From: Gnetum montanum
Lineage: Eukaryota; Streptophyta; Gnetopsida; Gnetales; Gnetaceae
Direction: 5' to 3'
DNA: 64,000 bases
Assembly (NCBI GenBank): GCA_015680685.1
Contig: MNCI01014254.1
Span: 163,080 to 227,079, forward strand
Made by a program: the position numbers and the translations under genes. Of this stretch, positions 23,156 through 35,629 are shown piece by piece. Each line of letters starts with the position of its first letter. The first letter of the stretch is position 1. A model generated the notes under the pieces. That model ran no database searches and was not told the origin of the DNA. It saw only the letters and a program-made list of their open reading frames with translations.

Positions 23156-23430
23156 GTATAGGGTAGATGATCATGGGTTGATCAAGAGTGACCAAATCTT
23201 ATCCTTTGCTCAGATAGTGTTGGAGGTCTTTGTCAAGAACCAAGTAGTGAGGCATGTAGTGATGAAGCAACTTAAGGATGACTTTGGTAGGTTTACCCCA
23301 ATCTATTCCTAGGCCTATCATAGATGTCTAGCTAACAAGATAGATCATAGTTGGTGGGGTATCCTTGATTTGGACACATAGACATGTATACCCCTTAGGA
23401 TCCCTATGTTTCCTTCTTCCAGCAAGCAAA
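23156..23430 (+). pseudogene. Antisense-gene family copy i, exon with conserved splice sites
   Basis: This exon-like segment starts after an acceptor (CTTTTAG) and ends at a donor (GTAAGAATT, 23431). It reads YRVDDHGLIKS, QIVLEVFVKNQVVRHVVM, DDFGRF and ANKIDHSWWG with one stop. Copy iii at 54503-54769 reads VLEDFTKSPIVRFVVVEQLI, GDLRRYI and ANGTIHGWW between acceptor and donor at the same places. The product is unknown. It runs opposite to the gag-pol genes around it. Known precedent: extra antisense ORFs occur between pol and the 3' LTR in plant Tat-lineage gypsy elements. Confidence 0.6.
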
Positions 23431-23653
23431 GTAAGAATTCCTTTATTTTATTTTTTATATACTATCAAAGTTTTCTAATTATATGATTGTTAGGCTATCT
23501 AGGCTTCAATTGTTTGATTAGTTTGATCAGTGTGGCTACAATTGTTATTTTTAATTTGTTAAGCTTGTTACATGGATTTTTTTAAATTTTAAGTTTTTGT
23601 TCCATATGATGTGCCTATGACAAAGATAATGGGTTATTTTTGTTGTGTTATAG

Positions 23654-24740
23654 GGGCTACTCCATCATTCTCCATAGCCATAATCACTTCAGGACATGCT
23701 AAGAAGACACTCATCCTCATGTTTTGTGAGGTGAATCTATCACAACATTGGTTAACTAGACAAGCACTCAAGGAGATCCAAGAGAGGATCACCAATGCAA
23801 GTTTTCTTGACTTGTTCATGACTCTTGTCCCAATCCTTCCTACCCTTGAGATGGTGAACATCATCGACTCCTTCAATAAAGGAGTGAAGAAGTTCATCAC
23901 TTAGGTTCATGGTGTGCCTGTCACATTGGTCATCAGTGAATCTACATTCAATGGCCTCTTTGGCATCACTTTTGAGGGGGTGAAGATTACCACCAAATCA
24001 AGGAAAGAGATGGGCCACCGATAGGAAGTGGCAGAATAGCTAAATACTCATTGTGACCACTTTAGATTGACTCTACATGACTATCAAGTCATAGAGATGG
24101 ATATGATGTAGCCATTTTTCTAGTCCTAGCTGTTTCCAAAGTTGTCATAGAAGAAGGTTATGGGAATTGAATAGAAATGAATCATGAAAAAGGTCCTCAC
24201 TAAGGATTCTTAATTCAATTGGGCTACTCATTTAGTTTTTAAGCTACAAGTAGAGATGCTAAAATTTTGGGGGAATCTCAAAATGATATGCCACATGCAC
24301 TTTGCATTTTTTGTGGCATATCTTAGGAGGTTTGCAGAGTTCATGATGGTGAAGAACAGTGGATGATGGGCAAGCAAAGATCCATCCCAACTTTCTAAGC
24401 CTTGGATGAAACATGTTTTTCCAACCATGCAGGCCCAAAACCCACTAGAGGATTTTGAGGAATTGTTGTCTATTATCACTAAGCACTTGAGTGGTATGCA
24501 TGATCCTTTCCTTGATAGCATGGGGATGGAACCCCATGTTATCCATGGAAATGTTCAAAAGGCTAAAGAGTTATGTACTAAAGTTGATGGAGCAACTACA
24601 ATAAATTTAAAGACGCCTATGATTAAGGACATGACACCAATTTTTGAGGGTACATGGGAGACAAGGGTTAAGGTATCTACCCCATAGGGGAGGCAAGAGA
24701 GGATGAAGTAGGTGTAATGGATTTGGAAGCCAACTATTGA
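23654..24740 (+). pseudogene. Antisense-gene family copy i, long last exon
   Basis: It follows a 223-bp intron (GTAAG at 23431, AG at 23652-23653). The exon reads through with about ten stops: ITNASFLDLFMTLVPILPTL, FNKGVKKFIT, VHGVPVTLVISESTFNGLFG, HFRLTLHDYQVIEMDMM, AFFVAYLRRFAEFMMVKNSG and PTMQAQNPLEDFEELLSIIT. Copy iii keeps the first part (VDLSLLDLFMAHCP, 54977-55169). The 'V.GV.V.IS...F..LFGI' stretch is reminiscent of the plant-transposon-protein type of domain found in retroelement extra ORFs, but this is only a resemblance. The exon ends where gag N-terminal sequence of the opposite strand begins at about 24745. Confidence 0.6.
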
Positions 24741-24744
24741 AAGA

Positions 24745-25130
24745 GGCTTCCTAAGAAGTTTTTAGGTTCAAGTTTAGCCTCAAACTCATCCTATTCTTCA
24801 TGTTAGCCCTTTGAGCCTAACTCCGATCTTGTTCATCCATCTCAATTAAATGAGTTAAGATGCACATGTGAACATCATTCAAGGGTATCTTGTCATATCG
24901 AAAAGGAATGTACTCGTTCCTATCATTATGGATTAGCTCATACTCACGTTTGGGTTTAGCCTCTACACATGGGATGAGCAAACTAGCCTAGTTTTTAGCA
25001 CAAATGAAATTATAGTAATTTTCATAAATGATTGAAAAATGTAGGCTTTTCCCCTTAGCCTAACTGATTACCTATGATAAGCTACAACAAGGTCTTTTGG
25101 ATCATAAATCCTCATCACATTTTGGCTTGA
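24745..25130 (-). pseudogene. Gag N-terminal segment, copy next to repeat B
   Basis: Similar in sequence and order to 20830-21240. Here it abuts the end of the antisense exon instead of the rest of gag, so the central gag-pol part is deleted. Together with repeat B upstream and repeat A downstream (in - strand sense) it looks like a non-autonomous derivative: LTR B, start of gag, antisense gene, LTR A. Confidence 0.6.
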
Positions 25131-25655
25131 TGCTACATTTGTCAAATTAAGGAGCAAAACTATAGACTAGCTAAAATACATTATCAATACTTTTAATAAT
25201 TTTTTAATTAATTAGATGAAAAATTTTAGCAAGTGGAATTCCACAAGGTGTAAAGGATTTTAGCTAGAAAATGGTTGTAACTACAACTACAGGTGCACTG
25301 GTCTATCCTTGCCAACAAGAGCTATGCTGAAAGAGGGTAAGCAATCAATTATCTTTTTAACCAGAAAAACATTGAGGATACCCCTTTTCAAATAAGGTTC
25401 ACTAGTCTAAAAGAAAGTAAATGTAAAATGTTAATTCTTAGGATTTACATTGGAGTCTTAGAAGGGGCTATGCTACCTTTTCCCACAAAATTTCATAGTA
25501 GGGGATTTGGATTTTTGGAGCAAAAAAACACTAGCTTTTAGGACATACAAAGGTAGGTTTTTGTGAGGAAAAGTAGTAAATTTTGTAGGCAATCACGCTA
25601 GTTTTGAAAAATCTAGCAATTGTTGTGAAAACTATGTAAACATCCAAATCAGCTG
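25131..25655. other. Spacer between gag start and repeat B
   Basis: AT-rich leader-like sequence. It has no gene and no primer-binding site that I could recognise on the - strand. Confidence 0.35.
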
Positions 25656-27140
25656 CAACTGATATGTTGGGTATTGGTTGCAGAGAAATGGGTAGCAGCA
25701 TTGGTTTTATTTGTAGAAAATTTTAGATGGTTTTTTAAAGAGTCTAAAACTGTAAAATGACAAAGAATTATTTCAAAAGGAGTAAAGTAGGTGGTGAAGA
25801 TCTTGGGTGGAGGCCCTCTTTCTAGCACCAAAAAGCTATAGCACCTAAAAAAATTGATTGTTAGAAGAAGAGAAAAATTCTAGTTGGAATAGTTTAAATC
25901 TTGGATTTTAAGGACCTCCATAAAATAGGATCAAAGGCATCTTGAATGATCTTGTTGATCACCTAGGGACTTAGGAAGTGTAAACAAGGTAAATACTTTG
26001 AATAAAAATGCAAATCGAATTGAAAAGAAAGCATAGAAATTAATCTTGAAATAAACTTATACAACAAATAAACCATAAACTTTATTGAGGACAATAAAAT
26101 TAGTACAAAATTAGAGTTTGAATGTGTACAAGTTTTATGCCTAAATGCATAAGGGGTTTCTCGAATGAAGCTTGAAGCCTATTGAAATTGGTAGCTTGTG
26201 ATTGGTAGTTAGCTTCACAATCTAGGTACTTCCCAACTTTAGCTAAGATTTGCAATGTTAGAAACAAAGGAAGGGTAAAGGTGTTTAGATTTTTGGAATT
26301 TTGACACTACACTAGGAGTCTTAAATGCCTAGCCTATTACTAAAATTACTCCAAAGAGCTTTACAAAATGCCAAAGGTCTCAACTACTCAAGGTTACAAA
26401 GGTTGTTTCGTCAAAGAAGTGTGAAACCTATCCATGATGTTTGAAATTTGTTCTTATAGGTCTCACGGTTGCTAGTTTTGATGCTACAAATTTTTGCCAT
26501 GATTACTGATAGATTGAATTTATTTTCAAGTGTGGTAGGCTATAATTTCCAATGTAGTTCTTCATTTCTAGTAATTTTTGATGCACCTATGCCACCAAAA
26601 CTACTCTATATACAAAAAATAGTAAATAGACTTTTGCAACTATACTGGATTTATGGTAACTACATTGGCACCTTGGAATCCATGCTAAAATTGGTGTATC
26701 AATGCTGGAATTGCTACACCAACAACTTCAATGTTAGCTTCATGAAGAAAATAGAAATCCAATAACCCCAACATTGCCCTTGTGACATCCACACTAGCTA
26801 TTGTGGAGAGTACATTAGGTTTTGCTAGGAAAATGAAAATCCAAAATCACCAACACTAGGTGTAGGTGTTTCTAGCATAATTATGGTTATGTCCCATACA
26901 AAAATCCATGAAAATGCCTAATTTGATAGTTTCCAAGGCATTGTTAGCTTTTCCAAGCCCAAATATAGACATGATATGAATTTTTCCACTTAGTAAGTTA
27001 TGAGGCATTTTTTTATGACAAGTTATGAGGCATTTGGTTAGTCCTAAAAGGTTATAGTATGTGAGATTCCAACTCAAGGGCTACAAATCTTGCATTTTGT
27101 AATGAAAAATCAACCTCAAGTATAGGGGTGAAGGTTAAAA
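25656..27140 (-). repeat. LTR-like repeat B (left part; interrupted)
   Basis: It carries the landmarks given for repeat A. Its right end is missing at about 27140 but is found at about 41820-41880 (AACATGCATTTTCTGGGTGGTGTTTC), which shows that the 14.7 kb between them was inserted later. Dyad half-sites occur at about 26640-26840. Confidence 0.6.
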
Positions 27141-27154
27141 TGCCAAAAGATTGT

Positions 27155-28000
27155 TGACAAGTTAGGAAAAGTTTGGTGCTAGGTTACCTTAATGGTTATC
27201 TTCATTGTAGAGATGTCACCTTATCTATGATTGACTCACAAGTTGTATCCATGATGTCACCTCATCTATGATTGGTTCACTATAGTCAAGTTCATAGCAC
27301 TACAAAGTAATCTTCAGTCATTCACTCCTTAGCACCTGCAAAACAACTAAAACATTAAACAAACTATAATTATTGACAGTCTTCTTACTAAAGCTCATAC
27401 TCACCTATACCTATTGTTCAACATTGGTTGATTTGAAAATTTTATAATGCATAGCTATGCTAATGACAAAATAATAAAAGAAACAAGATTAACATTACTG
27501 TTACAATTTAGGAGAAATCTAAAAAGTGGTAATTTTTCTTAGCAGTTGAGGAACAGTGGGGGTTCACATGGCAACCAAACCCCACTAATCATTGTGGTTC
27601 CTTCTAGATGGGTATTGTGAGGAAAAATTAAGGCCCTAATTTCTGAAGAAGGCTACCCTAAATTGCATTTCCCATGTTTGAATAAGATGCATAATGTTGC
27701 GATAGTGGATTTATATAGCAAAGCCATCACCTAACTCATGAACCTTTTATTTTTTTCAATTTTTCATGATGCTAATACTTATTACTCATTCGATATAACT
27801 TAGTGAATTTTAGATAGAACTTTATTGATCCATAAATATGGATCAATATATAATAAATTCCAATTTTTGTCATATCGATTATTATTGCGATCACATTGAT
27901 AAATCTCAAGGCACTTGGGAAAATATTAGACATATTGATCTTAGTTGATCTAGGCTATAGAATCAAAATGTCTAATAAATATATCAATTTGTATCGAATC
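27155..28000 (-). mobile_element. 3' LTR of the nested gypsy element (right limit uncertain)
   Basis: 27155-27300 and the block around 27706-27740 match 41250-41340 and 41534-41580, which is the element's 5' LTR. Matches include TTAATGGTTATCTTCATTGTAGAGATGTCACC and the segment before ACCTAACT.ATGA.CC. The LTR ends (in - sense) with ...CTAACTTGTCA. A TATATAAA sequence on the - strand at about 27707-27714 could be the promoter. A 46-bp internal duplication (ATGTCACCT.ATCTATGATT.., 27228 and 27273) makes this copy longer. The U3 boundary was not found. Confidence 0.5.
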
Positions 28001-29850
28001 TCTGTTGTTTAGATGTTATATTGTAGCCAAACATTACTCATCCTTCAACTAATCTATATAGGTTGATATATCCATATCAACTTAGATTGATTGCACCAAA
28101 ATTTGTATTGAAATCTTGAGTTTCATTACAATGATATTGAACTATATCAATAGAATTTAAATTCTTAGATTTATATTATAGTGAGACATTGGCTGCTTGG
28201 TCCTCTTTGATAAAACTTGTTCCCATGTTTTTTTAAGCTTCTATAAAGATCGATATTTCAATATCCTTTAATAGTGTGACCTATGCTAATCGGCCTAAAT
28301 TAGGAGAAGTGATATTAGTCAATATTATGGTACTTTATTTCTAGATAATGTAAATATTTTTATTCATCTCTTGATCAAAATTTCTTATTAATTGGGTAGA
28401 ATTCCACATATAACTTAGTTAAGAAGGCCCTTCCTAGGATTGATTGGGCTTAACATCACCTCAAAAGGTTTGCTTCATTAAGTGCAAGAATGGCTTATAA
28501 ACTCAAGGTCTTTACCTTTCCTATGATTTAAGAATCCGATATGCATTTATTACATCTAACTGATTCCCTAACTTGCTCTTGGATCATCTTCCATGTTGGT
28601 TATATTCTATTATCCTATCCTTTATTAATTCATTATCCCCCTCCTAATTAAGCTAGGATATGTATCATTCCTAGATTAATTAGTAAAAATAAATAATTAC
28701 AAAATAAGAATGGCCAAAGGATATATGAAATGAAAATAGTTCTATGGATTTTATATATACAAAATTGTCGATAGTGGACTAAAGGCCTTGGGTTCAACAA
28801 GTATTAGTATCCATCATAAGCCACCATAGTATGGATCTCGACCACTAACACCTATGGAAGGCATACTCGGAAACACGTGGATGGCGCTTGGAAAAAGTAC
28901 CACCATGCATAATAGATGACCATGAAAAAAATGGGAAGATAAATAAAAAAAGAAGAAAAATAGGAATAACAACAAAAATAAAATATGGTGAAACAAGGAA
29001 CAAAATGAACCAAGTAAGGAGGATAAGAAAAAATTAAAGAAAGTAGTAAATTACCAAAGTAAAATAAGTCCCTTCACCAAGACAATGTCATGTCCTAGCC
29101 AAGAAAAAGAAAGCTAAGAAATTTAGTACGTAAAAAAGTATTATCCATCATGAAACACTCCGCTTATGAAAAGAGGTTCTTGTTGGATGCTAATAAATAT
29201 GAGCCTTGTGCATTGCCCCAATAATAAGGTTTTTGTAGAAGTGTAGCCTTGCTCATGATTGAAAGTGCTTGTGTGACCTTAGAAAGAAGGGGTTTTTTCT
29301 ATAAACCAAATTGAAAATTATAAGGCTTGCTTCAATCATGAGGTTTTTATGGGGGAAAACATTTTTAAAGTATATATGATGGTGGCTCTCTTAGTAACTA
29401 ATGACATTTCTTATACTACAACATTTTTATGGCTAGTCCTAACATGACATACACTTTTCTCCACATTGAAATATTTAAAAGGTAATTACTAGGACCAATC
29501 CTGAATACTTAAAATTCCACTTGGTGATTATCCAATGGTTCATGAAAGTAGAAAAAATAAATATAAAAATATTACAAGAAATAATAAATGATTCTAGGTC
29601 TCACCCTTAGATGGATTGTGGATTTAAACCTACCTATGTCAAAGTAGGAGGAGTTGTCCTTCTCCTTTGCATTCTAGACATGATGTTACTGAATTCTTTA
29701 GAGTCCAAACTAACAATATAAAATACTACTATCTTATGCATTTTTCAAGGTAAAAGTTGTAGATTGAAATACTTTATTATAATATTACATAAGGGTCTTG
29801 TTGGAGGTTACTATCCAAAGCTAGGATTTCTAGTGGATTTTTATCATTGG
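28000..29850. other. Non-coding stretch between 3' LTR and pol of the nested gypsy element
   Basis: No gene. 27780-28260 is rich in TATCGAT/ATCAATAT words, with a perfect hairpin at 28062-28081 (GTTGATAT, 4-base loop, ATATCAAC). It may hold the rest of U3 and the 3' untranslated part. A GAGAAGGACAAC word on the - strand near 29660 recalls the sequence before a polypurine tract, but no clear tract follows. Confidence 0.4.
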
Positions 29851-29858
29851 TTGCATCA

Positions 29859-31320
29859 TTATTTTGGATAGCTTGGTTCTCTTAGTCCTATTAATTCATC
29901 TTCTCCAAGTTCCTCAATGTGATGTTGATAATATAATTTAAGCCTTTTTCCATTGACTAAGGATGAAGTTGAAGAATCATAAATAAGTGAAATTAAAACA
30001 CTACCATTAGCATGGGGTTGCACAACTAGATATGGGGCTTCCCACATAGTTATTGACTTGCTTGGAATTTTATATAATCACATATTATACAAATGAAATT
30101 TATCACCTATGAAAAAGTGTTTCTTAAAAATGTTCCTATCATGTAAATTTTTCATTTTCTTTTCTATAATTTTTTTTCTTGTCAAGAGCATTAAGAATTA
30201 TTTCATCAAGTTCATGTACTTGATTTATTCTTGATGCATGATTTAATTCTTCATTGAAATTTAGTTGTTGTGATAAATGTAGAGATTGATATTTAATTTT
30301 GACTAAAAATAAACATTATTTACCATAAACCAATTGATAAGGTGAGAGTCCTAAACTTGGCTTATATGTAATTATATAAACCCAAAGTGCATCTCGTAAT
30401 TTTTTGAACCAATCTTTCTTTTTAGTACATACCATTTTGGTTAGAATATTTAATATAATTCTATTAGCATTTTGTACCTAAGCATTAGTTTGAGGATGAT
30501 AGGTAGTAGCTACCTTATTTTGGATGCCACAAGACTTAAGAAATTTATCCATTATTATATTTACAAAATAAGTACCTTGATCACTAATAATTTTCTATGG
30601 AGTTCCAAACCAAGTTAAAATATTTTCTCAAAGGAAAGTTACCACCTACCACTACCTTAACATCATTTATTGGGGTGGCTTTGCTTCTACCCATTTAGCA
30701 ACATAGTCTATACAAATAAAAATATATTAACATCTATTGGATGGTAGAAATGGTCCTAAAAGGTCTATACCTTAGACATCAAATGGTTCAATTATTAAAA
30801 TTGGGTTCAAGGGCATTTCTTGCCTTTTAGTTATGGCCCTCATATGTTGACATTTATCACATTCTTGTACATACTTATGAGCATATTTAAAAATTAAGGG
30901 CTAATAAAATTCACTTTGCAAAATTTTTATAGTAGTGCATTTGCTATCAAAATGGCCACCTCCTAGATCACCATGGCACATATGTATGATTTCTTGTTGC
31001 TCATCCTTAGCCACACATCTTCTAGCTACATTATCGTTACATATTTTATAAAGGTATGAACTACTCTAGATATATTTGGAGATGTTTTGTAAGAAATATT
31101 TATTTTCCTCCTTACTCCATTGAGTTGTGGTTTTCATAGTGGCATGATAATTTGCTATATCAGCAAACCATGAATTATTCTTTATGGAAAAGAGTTGTTC
31201 ATTAGGGAATTCATCATGAAAGATCCCTTGTGTTCTATTTTTCTTTCTAGTTTTTAATCTAGAAAGATTATTGGACACTATATTTTCTCAACCCTTTTTA
31301 TCTAATATGTCAAGATCAAA
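29859..31320 (-). pseudogene. Integrase of the nested gypsy element
   Basis: On the - strand, downstream of RNase H, the zinc-finger region (CHGDLGGGHFDSKCTTIKIL at about 30980, HKYVQECDKCQ at about 30860), the core start (GIDLLGPFLPSN, WVEAKPP) and the C-terminal end (KRLKLYYQHHIEELGEDE, 29859-30047) can be read across stops and shifts. The zinc-finger His and Cys residues are largely kept. Integrase would insert the cDNA; this copy is dead. The 31066-31278 open frame is the linker between RNase H and integrase. Confidence 0.8.
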
Positions 31321-31830
31321 TTCTTGGAGTAATAGGCACTATCTCATTATCCGTGCATTTTCTATTTTTTTAGTAGCCGAAAACTTACTAGGTAAATGAT
31401 GAGTACACACTCTAGTTTTATATCATCTTAAATAATGCCTAAATTTATCCAAAGCATACACAATAGCTAATAATTCTTTTTCGGTAGTTGTATAATTTAT
31501 TTGGGCTTGTTCTAAACTTTTAGCCACATAATAAATAACTCATGGCTTATTATCAATATATTGCCATAGAACTACCCCAAACTTACTATTTCTAGCAGCA
31601 CACATTAAATCAAAAGAGAAATCCCAATTATGTGCATTTAATAGAGGGGTAGTAGTTATTCATTTCTTTAATTCTAAGATTTCTTCTTAACAATCGTTAT
31701 TGCATACAAAAAGAACATCTTTTTCTAGGAGCATATACAATGGTTTATAACTATTTGAAAAATATTTGATAAATTGCCTATAATATATAGCATGTCTTGG
31801 AAAATATCACAGAGTTTTAAAAATAGTTGG
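31320..31830 (-). pseudogene. RNase H of the nested gypsy element
   Basis: Translation of the - strand gives FSNSYKPLYMLLEKD, then DLMCAARNSKFGVVL (the catalytic Asp of the usual DAS motif reads Ala), YVAKSLEQAQINYTTTEKEL and ALDKFRHYL. The order and spacing match gypsy RNase H. Stops occur at several places. Confidence 0.8.
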
Positions 31831-31885
31831 AGCTGGAAGTGTAGATATTACTGTTACTTTTTCTTCATCCATCCTTGTCCCATTC

Positions 31886-32690
31886 TTAAGAAATAACATG
31901 TCCTAATACTATGCCATTTGTAACCATCAAATGACTCTTTTCCCAATTTAATTTTAAATTTTTATTTATACATCTATCCAAAACACATTCCAAATGTTGT
32001 AATGTATCATCATACATATCTCCATAGGCTGAAAAATCATCCATAAACACTTCAATATGATTTTTTGACATATTAGAGAATATTAATATCATAGCTCTTT
32101 GGAAGGTAGTGGGTGTGTTATAGAGGTCAAATGGCATCCGTCACTAAGCAAAAGTTCCATATGGGCATGTAAAAGTTGTTTTATGTTGATCATTAGGGGA
32201 AATGGCTACTTGATTGTAATCACTAAATTCATCTAAAAAATAATAATACTCATACCTTTTGAGTTTTTGTAAAATTTGATCTATATAAGGTTAAGGAAAA
32301 TGTTCTTTCTTTGTCATTTGGTTTAGTTTCCTATAATCCATACAAAATCTTCACTTTCCACTCTTTTTTGGAACTATAGTAATAGGACTTACCAATTTAC
32401 TATTTGCTATTGGATAAATTATCCCTTATTTCCAAAGTTTTGAAATTTCATCTATAATAATTTGTTTTAAAGTTGGATTAATTTGTCTAGGTAGAATTTT
32501 GATTAGTTTTGCATTGTCTTCTAGAAAGATATGATGTTGGTAGATGTTTGATGAGATTCCTCAATGAAGGTCATCATAAGTCCATGCAAATATCATAGAC
32601 TTTCTATGTAATATTTCTAATAAATTTTCTTCTTGCTTATTGGTCAATTGGAAATTTATTATTAATGATTTATTATAATCTAGAAAACAT
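31886..32690 (-). pseudogene. Reverse transcriptase of the nested gypsy element
   Basis: The open part (31886-32137) reads MPFDLYNTPTTFQRAM, IEVFMDDFSAYGD (the YXDD catalytic pair is kept as FMDD) and LKLNWEKSHLMV, with GIVLGHVIS. Upstream on the same strand, shifted segments give the DYRKLN-type and GYNQ-type regions (about 32200-32400). The WEKSHLMV...GIVLGH style is that of the Athila side of plant non-chromovirus gypsy elements. The frame is broken. Confidence 0.85.
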
Positions 32691-32989
32691 ATTTAAGGGT
32701 GCTAGGTAATTTCCTAGGATCCAAAGGATCATTATTTGGAGGTTTAATTGTTTCCCCAATATTCCTTGATCCAAAATTCAAAATATGATAAAGGAAATCT
32801 TGTTCTTTTGTAGAGGGATTTAAATATCCTTCCTCAAAATTATTTAATATCAATGTTTTCCTATCTTGTGCCATTGTTGAAGTGGATATTGTGTACAACA
32901 TTCATGCCTCCTTTAAATCTTGTTTAATCGGTCCTCTTTTTCCTTATCATATATATTAAGCATGAAAGTAAGATTAGAAAAAGATAACT

Positions 32990-33340
32990 AAAGTTATCTT
33001 GAACTACAATTTATTACTACATTAGCTATTGCTAACCAAGGTCTACCTAGTATGATGGGAAAAGAATCTAGATCCTTCAGTTCTAAAATTACAAAATCAA
33101 TTGGGTATTTTCCTTTTTACACCTCTATTATCAAATATTCTACTATTCTTATGGGTTTTACATTAGAACCATTAGCCAAGGATATCATCATGTTTACTCT
33201 TTTCATATCCTCCAGATCAAGTGACCTAGCCATTTTGAGTGGCATAATATTTCTAAATCCAATAGGGCATTCTTAATAATTTGTCCATTTCTTTTAATTG
33301 GAATGCTATGGACTATTGGATCTTGATATTTTAGGACTTC
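32990..33340 (-). pseudogene. Protease of the nested gypsy element
   Basis: The - strand reads IGFRNIMPLKMARSLDL, SLANGSNVKPIRIVEYLIIE, PIDFVILELKD and PIILGRPWLAIANVVIN, in the order of plant gypsy retropepsins. The catalytic DSG/DTG region is corrupted: I see no Asp-Ser/Thr-Gly. The + strand frame at 33052-33276 is a shadow. Confidence 0.75.
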
Positions 33341-33899
33341 ATGAATTTTCATAAGCCGAGAAAGGTTATCAACTAAATAGACTTGTTTAGTAATCTTCCA
33401 TTTTCTTCTTCTACTACATAGTTCTTTTAAGTACTTAGCATAAAGAGGTGTGTCTTTTACTACTTATTTCAAAGTAATATGCAAGTATAATTCACTAAAC
33501 ATTTTTTTAAGATGGGATTTAGTTGTCAATTCCTCTTGCAATTGTTTAGGAAAAGGAGGTAAAATTGCATGTCTAGGAAGCATTAATTGTTCTTTTTTCC
33601 TAATTGGTTGATATTTCTCTTTTTTTATCACTACATGTGGTTGGACTTCTTCTTGTGTCCCTATTTCTTAAAATCTATCCTTCTTTTGGGATTTATGCTC
33701 AACCATTTTCCATTTCTAGTAGTGATGGAATGCAATTATTCTTTTCCTTTACTTTGAGATGTAGGATTTGGTTTAGGTTGGGATGGTAATTCATTATTGG
33801 TTAGGTCCTAAAATCTTCTTCTTATTTCACTCATGCACTATGTACTTTCTTCAATGAAGGAAGTAAGACTTTGGGTAAGTTTATCAAGATATTCATTAG

Positions 33900-35007
33900 T
33901 TGGATTCTTGAACTATTTGAAGTTATTTTGAGGATATTGTTGTTGGTAAGGTGGTCTTTGTGGAAAGCTCATTTTTGGTTGGATTTTATATTGTTGAAAA
34001 GCGTTTACTAATTCTCACACTTCCTCATGACAATATAACAAGGCTAGAAAAGTGGTGTAGTTATGTTGTGGACTACCACAAATGCTACATGCTTCACTTT
34101 GTATCACATGAGCTTGTTTCCTAATCAATCATGTCAACTCATCTTCCTTTTTATTCAATTGCTTAGTTTTTTGGATCATGCCTTACATAATGTTGGGTTT
34201 TTGACATCTAATACTTTGCTCTATTAATGAATCTATAATTCTTTAGCCATCTTTCATTGTTACATTCAAAATATTTCCATCACATGCAAAGTCAACATTT
34301 TTCCTATAGTATGGTAATAGGCCCTCTACAAAGATTTGAATAAGTTGATGGGCTGGAAATCCATGGTTTGGATTTTTCAAACATAACCCTTTAAACCTAT
34401 TGAATGTACTTTCATAATTTTCATCTTGATGTTGCATAAATAGCATTAATTGTTTTCTTAATGAATAAAACCTATCATTAGAGAGAAATATTTGGAGAAA
34501 AGCTTTGTTGAATTCATCCCATTAACTAATTTGTGTCCTAAGGGTTTGTATCCAAAAATTATCTTTATCTTTCAAGGTTGATTTGCAAGCAATCATTTTA
34601 GTTTTGTCACCACTTTGTGGTATTAGCATTGCTAATGTGGTTTTAAATTCTTTGATGTGAGTAACTAGATCCTCATCATTTGTTCCCTTAAAGATACGTA
34701 ATAAATGAATGTTCTTAACTTTTACATCTTTTCCTTATGGAAAAATTAATGGCTGTTGAGGTATAATCAGTGTTCTCTGATTTAATAAATCCCCTAGAGT
34801 TTGTCTTTGGTGGACTTGCCCAACTAGAATATTGGAACTTAGACTATCAATGGAAAGAGGTATTGAACCAAGAGAAAATGGAGGAGGTGTATGATATGAA
34901 GATGATACCATTGTGAAAGTAGTGGTTTCTATTGGGGTTACAATAGGACCTAGTATAGAAATAGAGACTTGTCGTGAAATTGGAGTTTGTAAACTTGAAG
35001 TATTCAT
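33900..35007 (-). pseudogene. Gag of the nested gypsy element
   Basis: From the N-terminus: a Ser/Thr/Pro-rich part (34735-35007, PISRQVSISILGPIVTPIE), FKGTNDEDLVTHIKEF, the capsid core (LMLFMQHQDENYESTFNRFK, PNHGFPAHQLIQIFVEGL, 34243-34446) and a knuckle-like segment at about 34060-34100 (CSICGSPQHNYTT, where the last Cys is lost). A Gln/Pro-rich tail follows (QQQYPQNNF at about 33940). The protein would form the particle shell. It is broken by stops. Confidence 0.82.
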
Positions 35008-35629
35008 AGGTTGGGTAGTTACATTAGTTAAGATTTGGGTAGTATTTAAATTCTATGATCCTACTCCCATAGTTGAACTCATATTTTTTAATGTACAGAC
35101 TAAAATGTCAAATATATAGTTAAGAGTGGTAGAAAAATTTGCTAAGATATTTTGCTCTTTAGGAGAGAGAGAGAGTGATCAAGATATGGTTGTACTTGCT
35201 TCTCAGGGATTTTTTTTAAAGTAAATTATGTTCATTTATAAAGTCTAGAAGTATTCCTAGAGGGTTAAATTTGTTTTGGTTTCCTTGATTACTTAACAAT
35301 CACATTCTTCTTTGGCACATTCATGGGCCACTAGTCCTAAAATTCTACAAATTGATTTAATTACTCTTGCTAGTGCTACCTTAATTTCAAATTTCTTGAT
35401 CATTTTTGTAGGTTGGGCAACAAGAGATGCTGATTCCTAGAATTTTTCCTTATTCTTTAATTTCTTAATACAAGAAAAATAATTTAAAAAAACCATTTCT
35501 AGATCTACTCAACAAAATAGAATAAAATAAAATAGAAAGAAATCAAAGTGTACTAAAAAAATATTAGATTTACAAAATAATTTTGAAGTGTATAGAACCC
35601 TTGATGTTTATTAACTCTACCAACCTTTT
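35008..35629 (-). other. Leader of the nested gypsy element
   Basis: AT-rich - strand leader between the primer site and gag; it holds no recognisable gene. Confidence 0.5.

Noticed and set aside
28062-28081. Perfect 8-bp hairpin as a terminator or regulatory site
   Set aside because: AT-rich region with many similar words; in eukaryotic repeat DNA this has no clear meaning.
28814-28996. 60-codon Phe/Leu-rich - strand frame resembling a signal or membrane segment
   Set aside because: It is produced by an A-rich tract on the + strand; no further protein context.
33052-33276. 74-codon + strand frame
   Set aside because: It is the complementary shadow of the - strand protease region.
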